The position numbers and the translations under genes are program-made. Source: Candidatus Methanoplasma sp. (GTDB lineage: Archaea > Thermoplasmatota > Thermoplasmata > Methanomassiliicoccales > Methanomethylophilaceae). From it: a stretch of 6,854 bases of DNA. Each line of letters begins with the position of its first letter. Position 1 is the stretch's first letter. The stretch lies in NCBI GenBank assembly GCA_031256615.1, contig JAIRQG010000089.1:1-6854 (forward strand). Reading direction: 5' to 3'. Shown here one piece after another: positions 1 through 4,713 of the stretch. The notes under the pieces are model-generated. The model was not told the origin of the DNA, did not search any database, and saw only the letters and a list, made by a program, of their open reading frames with translations.

Positions 1-369
1 GGAGGATCTTATGGGGACATCAATACAGTGATCCAGCTGTTGGCAAAAAACCGCGATGCGTTGGTCCTGCTTGACAGCAGTTACACAAAAAAATACGGTG
101 TTGAGAAATTCCGCGCAGATGAACTCGGCGGGGACCGCAACATAAATATTCTCGGAATGGAGCAGACATGGAACAATTACTGTCCGGAATCAATGGACGG
201 TCTCTGGGCCATAGCCCAGGCGCTGTATCCGGAGCTGTTCGGAGACTCGGAACGCCCGACAGTGGATAGTGATGACGGCTCAGACAATACCCTCCTATTC
301 ATCGCACTGGGGGCTGCCGCTGTCATTGCGATAATCGCGTTGGCCGTATATTTCATGAGAAAACCATAA
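1..369 (+). CDS. ABC transporter substrate-binding protein (PF01497-like), C-terminal part, C-terminally membrane-anchored; 5' truncated
   Basis: This is the last 122 residues of a protein whose start lies outside the window; frame 1 is open from base 1. The end of the globular part (residues about 60-82, with MDGLWAIAQALYPELF) resembles the closing helix of periplasmic metal-chelate binding proteins of the BtuF/FepB class, where a helix ending in 'YPELF' is common. An acidic linker (about 83-96, PTVDSDDGSD) follows, then one hydrophobic segment (about 97-117) and a short basic tail (MRKP). That arrangement puts the binding domain outside the cell, held by a C-terminal anchor with its tail in the cytoplasm. 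The stop is TAA. The FecCD permease and ATPase genes follow on the same strand, so this is probably the substrate-capturing part of that importer. The ligand (iron-siderophore, haem, cobamide or another chelate) cannot be read from this fragment. The family call rests mainly on the end motif plus the neighbours. Confidence 0.75.
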   Translation, partial: GGSYGDINTVIQLLAKNRDALVLLDSSYTKKYGVEKFRADELGGDRNINILGMEQTWNNYCPESMDGLWAIAQALYPELFGDSERPTVDSDDGSDNTLLFIALGAAAVIAIIALAVYFMRKP

Positions 370-380
370 ACATATTATTA

Positions 381-398
381 AGGGGGGCTTGTCCCCCT
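381..398 (+). other. GC-rich hairpin between binding-protein and permease genes
   Basis: AGGGGG (381-386) pairs with CCCCCT (393-398) around a 6-nt loop, giving a 6-bp stem with five G-C pairs. It lies 12 nt after the binding-protein stop and 23 nt before the permease start. No T-run follows, so it does not look like a plain terminator. A 3'-end-protecting or processing hairpin that favours the upstream message is the likelier role (inference). A similar G5/C5 hairpin sits at the same place in the second transporter operon, at 6064-6078. Confidence 0.5.
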
Positions 399-421
399 CC
401 ATATAATCGGGATGAACGCAG

Positions 422-1432
422 ATGGACAGAAAACTCAAGATAATGCTGATCATCATTTCTCTGTCTTTAATGCTAATTCTCTCTGCATTGATGGATCTTT
501 CATGGGCGCCGCGGCCGCTGTCGCTGGGAGAGGTCTGGGACGTGCTTATAGGGAACGGGACCTGGGCAAATGACCTCATTGTCAGCAAAAATGCCACCAG
601 GGTCTTCTTCGGAGTGTTCGTCGGTGCTGCGCTGGGAGTAACGGGCGGAGTTGTCCAGGCTGTCTTCAGGAATCCTCTGGCCTCGCCTTATCTTCTCGGG
701 CTGTCGTCGGGCGCATCGTTCGGCGCAGCGGTGGCGATAGTGATATCCATACCAATGATTCCTATCGCGTTTGCGCAGCCCTTTCTGGCCTTCGTATTCT
801 GTCTCGGGACCATGGCCCTTGTGTATACTTTATCCCGTACAGTGGGAGGAGTCAGGACAGAAACGCTGATACTTGCGGGTGTTGCCGTGTCGTCTCTGTT
901 CTCGGCTCTCGTTTCATTTTTGACGTACATAGCCCCGAGCGAACAGATGCAGAGCATTGTGTTCTGGTCGATGGGCAGCCTCGGCATTGTCGAATGGGAG
1001 AACATTACATTCGCTGTACCAGTGATCGTTGTGGGCATCATTCTGATGATAATGCATTCCAAGAGTCTCAACGCAATGATGCTCGGCGATGCGCATGCCA
1101 TGGACCTCGGCATAGATGTTAAAAAGGTCAGGCTGTTCCTTATCATCATCTCCTCCCTTGTCGTGGCCGCTGCGGTGGCTTTCGTCGGAGCGGTCGGATT
1201 CATAGGACTTGTTGTGCCACATATATTCAGGCTGCTGCTGGGTCCAGACAACCGGCTGATACTTCCGCTGTCCGCCTTCGGCGGCGCCGCATTCATTCTC
1301 ATGTGCGACTACATAGCCCATATCGCCTCTGGCACTTACAGCGTGCTCCCCATAGGCATTGTGACGGCGATGATCGGCGCGCCGTTCTTCATCTACCTTC
1401 TGTCAAGGAAAAGAAGTGATGTGGGATGGTAA
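422..1432 (+). CDS. FecCD/BtuC-family metal-chelate ABC transporter permease
   Basis: The predicted protein of 336 residues has the usual length for this family (about 330-350). It is hydrophobic throughout, with roughly ten membrane segments, starting at residues 6-24. Family landmarks are clear: an Arg before the second helix (R60), the block GVVQAVFRNPLASPYLLG (76-93), the cytoplasmic coupling region around GDAHAMDLGI (222-231) that contacts the ATPase, and GAVGFIGLVVPHIFR (256-270). Two copies form the channel that passes an iron-siderophore, haem, cobamide or similar chelate from the binding protein to the cytoplasm. The ATG at 422 is preceded by GGGATGA (409-415), a weak ribosome binding site at suitable spacing. 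The gene follows a binding-protein gene by 52 nt, and its last 7 nt overlap the start of the ATPase gene, so the three are probably one operon. Substrate is not determined. Confidence 0.93.
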   Translation: MDRKLKIMLIIISLSLMLILSALMDLSWAPRPLSLGEVWDVLIGNGTWANDLIVSKNATRVFFGVFVGAALGVTGGVVQAVFRNPLASPYLLGLSSGASFGAAVAIVISIPMIPIAFAQPFLAFVFCLGTMALVYTLSRTVGGVRTETLILAGVAVSSLFSALVSFLTYIAPSEQMQSIVFWSMGSLGIVEWENITFAVPVIVVGIILMIMHSKSLNAMMLGDAHAMDLGIDVKKVRLFLIIISSLVVAAAVAFVGAVGFIGLVVPHIFRLLLGPDNRLILPLSAFGGAAFILMCDYIAHIASGTYSVLPIGIVTAMIGAPFFIYLLSRKRSDVGW

Positions 1433-2223
1433 GCGACAGCGTTGTGGACATTGACTCACTCGTATACACATACGGGAACATGACCGTCTTGGATGCAATT
1501 TCAATGAGTGTAAAAAAGGGAGAGATCTTAGGCATACTTGGACCGAACGGATGCGGCAAGACCACGTTGCTGAAGAATCTGAACAGAAACCTCAGTCCGC
1601 ACGGGGGGTGCATTATGATCGACAGTTCGGACATAGAGAGCATGTCCAAAAAAGAGATCGCAAAGAAAGTAAGCGTTGTCCCGCAGACCAATGAGATCAG
1701 ATTTGCGTTTACTGTCAGAGACATAGTCGGAATGGGGAGGATACCCTTTCAGGATTCGCTTAGAGGGGCATCTTCAGAGGACCTCAAGATAATAGACAAA
1801 GCTATGGAACAGACCGGCGTCCTATCAATGGCGGATCGGCATATTAACACCATGAGCGGCGGCGAACGTCAGAGGGCGATAATCGCAAGGGCCATTGCAC
1901 AGACGCCGGAGATCGTGCTTATGGATGAACCCACTCTGCATCTGGACATAAACATGCAGTTCGAGGTGCTTGACCTCATGCAGAAGCTCGCGAAGGACAA
2001 TGACCTGACGGTCGTGATGGTCTCACATGACCTTCCGATGATAACAAGATACTGCGACAGAATAATACTGCTCCATGATCACAAGATCTTCGCAATGGGT
2101 GCTGCCGATGAGGTCCTTACCAAAGAGAATATGAGAACGGTCTTCAACGTCGATGCGGAATTAGAAAGAGACCCGCGTACGGGAAAGAATACCGTGCGTC
2201 TTTTCGGGTCATGTAAGGAATGA
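1426..2223 (+). CDS. Metal-chelate ABC transporter ATP-binding protein (FecE/BtuD family)
   Basis: This 265-residue ATPase powers the importer encoded just upstream. Visible motifs in order: Walker A GPNGCGKT (39-46), Q-loop Gln87 in VVPQ, signature MSGGERQ (143-149, with Met where Leu is usual), Walker B IVLMDEP (163-169, catalytic Glu168), D-loop region LHLD (171-174), and switch His201 in VSHD. The phrase around FTVRDIVGMGR (95-105) is typical of the siderophore/cobalamin branch. The start ATG lies inside the last codons of the permease gene (7-nt overlap), with GTGAT at 1416-1420 as a likely ribosome binding site, indicating translational coupling. After the shared fold, residues 241-265 form a short C-terminal tail of no recognised function. 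The protein would sit on the cytoplasmic face as a dimer bound to the permease pair. FecE, FepC, FhuC and BtuD cannot be told apart from sequence alone. Confidence 0.94.
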   Translation: MVSDSVVDIDSLVYTYGNMTVLDAISMSVKKGEILGILGPNGCGKTTLLKNLNRNLSPHGGCIMIDSSDIESMSKKEIAKKVSVVPQTNEIRFAFTVRDIVGMGRIPFQDSLRGASSEDLKIIDKAMEQTGVLSMADRHINTMSGGERQRAIIARAIAQTPEIVLMDEPTLHLDINMQFEVLDLMQKLAKDNDLTVVMVSHDLPMITRYCDRIILLHDHKIFAMGAADEVLTKENMRTVFNVDAELERDPRTGKNTVRLFGSCKE

Positions 2224-2238
2224 GTTATCTGGTATCTT

Positions 2239-2257
2239 GTTCCTTTAATAAAAGAAC
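2239..2257 (+). terminator. Weak hairpin after the ATPase gene, possible terminator
   Basis: GTTC (2239-2242) pairs with GAAC (2254-2257), and TTT (2244-2246) with AAA (2251-2253), leaving one bulged C and an AATA loop. It begins 16 nt after the ATPase stop. The stem is weak and AT-rich, so it may simply be part of the low-GC spacer before the tRNA promoter. The spacer 2224-2291 holds no gene. Confidence 0.25.
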
Positions 2258-2259
2258 CA

Positions 2260-2268
2260 TTAAATATT
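2260..2268 (+). promoter_or_regulatory. TATA box for tRNA-Asp
   Basis: TTAAATATT is centred about 27 nt before the first base of the mature tRNA and is preceded by a purine-rich stretch (AAAGAA, 2251-2256) that could serve as the TFB recognition element. Spacing and composition fit an archaeal promoter starting transcription at about 2289-2290, leaving a tRNA leader of only a few bases. Confidence 0.6.
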
Positions 2269-2291
2269 ATCTCTTATTATCAGGGCATACT

Positions 2292-2364
2292 GCCCTGGTA
2301 GTGTAGTGGCCTATCATGAAGCCCTGTCGAGGCTTCGACTCGGATTCGAATTCCGGCCAGGGCG
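2292..2364 (+). tRNA. tRNA-Asp (anticodon GTC)
   Basis: The 73-nt cloverleaf is complete. The acceptor stem GCCCTGG (2292-2298) pairs perfectly with CCAGGGC (2357-2363), followed by discriminator G2364. The D-arm runs 2301-2317. The anticodon stem AAGCC (2319-2323) / GGCTT (2331-2335) encloses loop CTGTCGA, placing GTC at 2326-2328. The T-arm TCGGA (2340-2344) / TCCGG (2352-2356) holds loop TTCGAAT and has one T-G pair. No intron is present and CCA is not encoded, which is common in archaea. Anticodon GTC reads GAC/GAT, and discriminator G with a G1-C72 pair is normal for archaeal tRNA-Asp. It stands alone between the transporter operon and panD with its own TATA box. Confidence 0.97.
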
Positions 2365-2383
2365 CTTATCTCTCTAAAAAAAG

Positions 2384-2388
2384 TTTTT
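2384..2388 (+). terminator. Oligo-T terminator after tRNA-Asp
   Basis: A run of five T residues lies 20 nt after the mature tRNA end, directly preceded by a run of seven A residues (2376-2382). Archaeal RNA polymerase commonly stops at such T-runs without needing a GC-rich hairpin. A second T5 run lies at 2423-2427. Either could end the tRNA transcript. Confidence 0.4.
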
Positions 2389-2405
2389 GGACGCGTTTGT
2401 CGATA

Positions 2406-2413
2406 AGTTATAC
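2406..2413 (+). promoter_or_regulatory. Possible TATA box for panD-rnhA
   Basis: TTATA (2408-2412) is the best TATA-like match in the spacer between tRNA-Asp and panD. It predicts transcription starting near 2433-2437, so the panD message would have a very short leader or none. The match is short, and read-through from the tRNA promoter is an alternative. Confidence 0.35.
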
Positions 2414-2450
2414 CGAAAATTCTTTTTACTACATGCGATACCTAGGCTCT

Positions 2451-2798
2451 ATGCGTTGGATGCTGAGAAGCAAAATCCACAGGGCAACCGTCACCGAAAC
2501 CAGACTTGACTATGAAGGCAGCATTACTGTAGATGAGGACCTTTTGGAAAGGGTCGGGATATGGATCGGGGAGAAGGTCACCATCGCGAACGTGAACAAC
2601 GGCGCGCGTTTTGAGACATATACAGTCGCAGGCGACAGAGGCACCGGCATAGTTGCCGTTAACGGCGCCGCGGCCAGGCTTTGCGACAAAGGCGACAAGA
2701 TAATAATCATGGGATATGAACTGACCTCGGAACCTATCAGGTCCAAAGCGGTCCTGGTGGACGGCGACAACAAGATCGTCAAGGAAGTCCTGCACTGA
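2451..2798 (+). CDS. panD: Aspartate 1-decarboxylase, pyruvoyl-dependent (bacterial type)
   Basis: This enzyme converts L-aspartate to beta-alanine, needed for pantothenate and CoA. The proenzyme cuts itself at a Gly-Ser bond and the new Ser becomes the pyruvoyl cofactor. From the ATG at 2451 the protein has 115 residues, within the family's usual 115-130. Landmarks match E. coli PanD shifted by one: K8 in [10 protein letters not shown]21, cleavage pair G23-S24, R53/T56/Y57 in NNGARFETY, and N71 in VNGAAA. The C-terminal strand with GDNKIVKEV also fits. Start choice: the frame is open back into tRNA-Asp, which cannot be translated. ATGs at 2433, 2451 and 2460 are possible; 2451 best matches family length and the usual Met-Leu four residues in, while 2433 would suit a leaderless message. 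No good ribosome binding site is visible. The RNase H gene begins one base after the stop. The bacterial type is unusual in archaea. Confidence 0.95.
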   Translation: MRWMLRSKIHRATVTETRLDYEGSITVDEDLLERVGIWIGEKVTIANVNNGARFETYTVAGDRGTGIVAVNGAAARLCDKGDKIIIMGYELTSEPIRSKAVLVDGDNKIVKEVLH

Positions 2799-2799
2799 T

Positions 2800-3201
2800 A
2801 TGTATCGGATATTTTCGGACGGAGGATCCCGAGGCAACCCCGGCCCTTCCGCATACGCAATAGTCGTAACCGAGAACGGCAAGATCATCCATCAGCATTC
2901 TGAGTTCTTGGGGATCAATACCAATAATTACGCCGAATACCGCGGGCTGATCGCGGGATTGACAAAAGCGATCGAAATGAAAGCGGAGAATGTTGAATTC
3001 ATAATGGATTCAATGCTCGTCATAAAACAAATGAACGGAGAATATAAAGTAAAGGCGGAGAACATCAGGAACCTCTATCTTGACGCGATGGCCCTTTCAT
3101 CGATGATACCGAACATCAAATTCAGGAATGTGCGGCGCTCGGAGATGCTTATTCCCGTCGCAGATGCTTTGGTGAATAAAGAATTGGATATGCATCAGTG
3201 A
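2800..3201 (+). CDS. Ribonuclease HI family protein
   Basis: RNase HI cuts the RNA strand of RNA:DNA hybrids, removing primers, R-loops and embedded ribonucleotides. The 133-residue protein has the four acidic active-site residues in family order: D7 (SDGGSRGNPGP), E46 (NNYAEYRGL), D70 (MDSMLVIKQM) and D122 (VADALVN). It lacks room for the basic handle helix of the 155-residue E. coli enzyme, as do other short archaeal and RVT_3-type (PF13456) members. The loop before the last Asp (residues 113-121, RSEMLIPVA) differs from the more common 'EENKEAD' type but keeps the Asp. The gene starts one base after panD, so the two are very likely co-transcribed and perhaps translationally coupled, with no evident functional link. 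Its last 7 bp overlap the end of hisS on the opposite strand. It could be named rnhA, but short archaeal forms are often left unnamed. Confidence 0.9.
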   Translation: MYRIFSDGGSRGNPGPSAYAIVVTENGKIIHQHSEFLGINTNNYAEYRGLIAGLTKAIEMKAENVEFIMDSMLVIKQMNGEYKVKAENIRNLYLDAMALSSMIPNIKFRNVRRSEMLIPVADALVNKELDMHQ

Positions 3202-4445
3202 CTGCGTATCTCCGCCGGCAGGTCCGTTATCTTCACTGGCTTCTGTTCTCCGGAGGACATATCCCTGAGCGTGACGGAATCTTTCGCAAGATCCTCGTTT
3301 CCCACTATCACAACGAATTTCGAACCGATCGACGAGGCATACTTCATCGCTTTGGCCATTTTCCTCTCAGCGAGGTCGATGTCTGCCGAGACGCCGTTCC
3401 TTCTGAGCATCCCTGCTATCTCGAATGCTTTAAGCGTTGTGTCTCCCGTTGCGGCGATCACATACGCATCCATTTTGCTTACAGGGTATGTTGCCCCTTC
3501 TTTCTCAAGTGCCAGAAGCACCCTGTCAAACCCGACGGCGAATCCCGTTGAGAATACCTTTTCGCCGCCGAAGAGCTCGGAAAGCGTATACGACCCGCCG
3601 CCGCATATTTGCTTCTCGGCGCCCAACACAGGCGCCTCTATCTCGAACACCATCCCTGTGTAGTAATCCAGGCCGCGCACCACACCAAGATCTATCTCTG
3701 GAGTGCCGGCACCCATCGCCGAAAGATACGACAGTATCTGCTTCAGGTATTCCGATTCTTCTCCGGGGACCCTGTCCAGCACATCTGCGCCGCCGACGGT
3801 GCCCGTCAGTTCGAATATGGAATCCGCATCATCTCTCGATACTCCCGCGGCCTCCATCAGGGGCCATGCCTCTTCATAGAGCTTCTTGTCAAGTTTCTGC
3901 AGGACCTCCGGCATCCTGTCTGCCGTTATCCCGACTGCAGACAGCTCTTTCCTCAGTATCCCGATGTGCCCGATACGCGCCCTGTATTCCTTCAGGCCGA
4001 GAGCTCTGATCATCTCAAGCGCCGTAGCGATCACTTCTGCATCCGTCTGCGGGGTTGCAGCGCCGATGATCTCCGCTCCGAATTGGAAGAACTCTCTGTA
4101 CCTTCCGCTTTGGGGCCTTTCATATCTGAAACACTGCCCGAAATAGAATATCTTGATCGGTTTGGGGTCATTGCTCATGTTGTTCACAAATGACCTTATC
4201 GCCGGCGCGGTCATCTCCGGCCTGAGTGCCAGATCTCTGTCGCCTTTGTCTTTGAAAGCGTACAGCTCATTAAGGATGTTCGGCCCGGACCTAAGTATGA
4301 AAAGCTCCGCTTCTTCGAAGATCGGGGTCTGTATCTCCCTGAACCCGGATCTCTGAGCGGTCTGCCTCAGGATACTCTCATAGAATCTTCTCCTTTCCAT
4401 ATCATTCGGCAGAAAATCCCTCGTACCTCTGGGGCTTTGTATCAT
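3195..4445 (-). CDS. hisS: Histidine--tRNA ligase
   Basis: This class II synthetase charges tRNA-His with histidine using ATP. The 416-residue protein begins MIQSPRGTRDFLP, the standard HisRS opening. Motif 1 lies around QTPIFEEAELF (39-49). The ATP-contacting block RPEMTAP (75-81) and motif 2 FRYERPQSGRYREFFQFG (106-123) follow. The histidine-specific segment RGLDYYTG (257-264) carries catalytic Arg257, and motif 3 GFAVGFDRVL (301-310) carries Arg308. Residues about 324-416 form the alpha/beta anticodon-binding domain. Length and all motifs are normal and nothing is truncated. An AATATATTA box lies about 25 nt before the ATG, with no purine-rich ribosome binding site, so the message is probably leaderless. 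The gene stands alone on the minus strand, converging with the panD-RNase H pair (7-bp overlap of coding ends) and diverging from the second binding-protein gene. Confidence 0.97.
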   Translation of the reverse strand: MIQSPRGTRDFLPNDMERRRFYESILRQTAQRSGFREIQTPIFEEAELFILRSGPNILNELYAFKDKGDRDLALRPEMTAPAIRSFVNNMSNDPKPIKIFYFGQCFRYERPQSGRYREFFQFGAEIIGAATPQTDAEVIATALEMIRALGLKEYRARIGHIGILRKELSAVGITADRMPEVLQKLDKKLYEEAWPLMEAAGVSRDDADSIFELTGTVGGADVLDRVPGEESEYLKQILSYLSAMGAGTPEIDLGVVRGLDYYTGMVFEIEAPVLGAEKQICGGGSYTLSELFGGEKVFSTGFAVGFDRVLLALEKEGATYPVSKMDAYVIAATGDTTLKAFEIAGMLRRNGVSADIDLAERKMAKAMKYASSIGSKFVVIVGNEDLAKDSVTLRDMSSGEQKPVKITDLPAEIRSH

Positions 4446-4465
4446 GCCCCGAGCGATGAATTGAG

Positions 4466-4474
4466 AATATATTA
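4466..4474 (-). promoter_or_regulatory. TATA box for hisS (leaderless)
   Basis: On the minus strand this reads TAATATATT. Its centre at 4470 is 25 nt from the A of the hisS start codon at 4445, the usual TATA-to-start distance in archaea, so transcription would begin at or next to the ATG. Absence of a Shine-Dalgarno match (bases before the ATG read CGCTCGGGGC) agrees with a leaderless message. Confidence 0.55.
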
Positions 4475-4509
4475 GGCTGTTGTTGCACAGACTCTGGAAA
4501 CACTCTCTC

Positions 4510-4533
4510 TTCAGAGGAAAAAGATACTCTGAA
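4510..4533. repeat. 24-bp inverted repeat in the divergent regulatory region
   Basis: TTCAGAG (4510-4516) and CTCTGAA (4527-4533) are perfect 7-bp arms around a 10-bp A-rich spacer. The element lies between the two divergent promoters, about 36 bp behind the hisS TATA box and 38 bp before the TATA box of the second transporter. A smaller near-palindrome, TTTTC-T-GAAAA, follows at 4543-4553. Arm spacing near one helical turn suits a dimeric regulator, but this is inferred from symmetry alone. Confidence 0.4.
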
Positions 4534-4570
4534 CACAGGAGATTTTCTGAAAAATTGTACCACCCCTATG

Positions 4571-4578
4571 TTTATAAA
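4571..4578 (+). promoter_or_regulatory. TATA box for the second binding-protein operon
   Basis: TTTATAAA is the strongest TATA match in the 268-bp divergent region. It predicts transcription starting near 4600, giving a leader of roughly 110 nt before the ATG at 4714. A weaker TATA-like stretch (TTAAAATTA, about 4638-4646) would give a shorter leader and cannot be excluded. Confidence 0.55.
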
Positions 4579-4589
4579 CAAAATATGCA

Positions 4590-4603
4590 ATCCATTATTG
4601 GAT
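4590..4603. promoter_or_regulatory. Operator-like palindrome at the predicted transcription start
   Basis: ATCCA (4590-4594) and TGGAT (4599-4603) form a 5+4+5 palindrome whose right half covers the start site predicted from the 4571-4578 TATA box. A repressor bound here would block polymerase. A third copy of the half-site, ATCCA, recurs at 4696-4700 just before the ribosome binding site. The regulator is unknown; a metal-responsive factor would suit the downstream transporter (inference). Confidence 0.35.
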
Positions 4604-4700
4604 GTATACACCAACTGGTAAGAAATGAAGCCAAATGTTAAAATTATTGCCATAAAGGGGTTGTATTCAGCAGGTCTTAAGCAACATGATTATACATCCA
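4599..4700 (+). repeat. Leader with perfect 10-bp long-range inverted repeat
   Basis: TGGATGTATA (4599-4608) is the exact reverse complement of TATACATCCA (4691-4700), with 82 nt between. In RNA the 5' end of the predicted leader would pair with the bases directly before the GAGGTG ribosome binding site, closing a multi-branch domain. Inside are small possible helices: GTTG (4660-4663) with CAAC (4682-4685), and ATGTT (4635-4639) with AACAT (4683-4687). The last two compete for the same 3' bases, as alternative folds would. I recognise no known riboswitch consensus. Confidence 0.45.
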
Positions 4701-4701
4701 T

Positions 4702-4707
4702 GAGGTG
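4702..4707 (+). promoter_or_regulatory. Ribosome binding site deciding the start of the second binding protein
   Basis: GAGGTG closely matches the archaeal consensus and lies 6 nt before the ATG at 4714. The in-frame GTG at 4705 is part of this motif, so it is very unlikely to be the start; translation begins at 4714. Confidence 0.85.
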
Positions 4708-4713
4708 CAAACA

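Noticed and set aside
688..1321. Minus-strand frames opposite the first permease
   Set aside because: They mirror a clear permease gene; composition is typical of antisense translation.
2281..2400. Integrative element attachment site at tRNA-Asp
   Set aside because: No copy of the tRNA 3' end was found downstream in the window, no integrase is present, and the genes that follow are housekeeping genes. The upstream 6-mer match is too short.
2316..2450. Upstream extension of panD by up to 45 residues, starting inside tRNA-Asp
   Set aside because: It would translate most of a functional tRNA, adds sequence absent from PanD proteins, and has no ribosome binding site. Starts at 2433, 2451 or 2460 are more reasonable.
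3437..4193. Long plus-strand frames of 190 and 194 codons opposite hisS
   Set aside because: They are antisense shadows of the well-supported hisS gene, with Arg/Ser/Pro/His-rich low-quality composition and no family match.
4402..4653. Minus-strand reading frame of 83 codons with a hydrophobic start, overlapping the hisS 5' end
   Set aside because: It overlaps hisS in another frame, covers the inverted repeats and promoter elements, and has no ribosome binding site or recognisable family.
4599..4700. Cobalamin riboswitch in the leader of the second binding protein
   Set aside because: No B12-box-like or other known riboswitch core was seen, and the region is AT-rich; only the outer helix is clear.
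4705..4713. GTG start for the second binding protein
   Set aside because: The GTG is part of the GAGGTG ribosome binding site; the ATG at 4714 is at ideal spacing from it.
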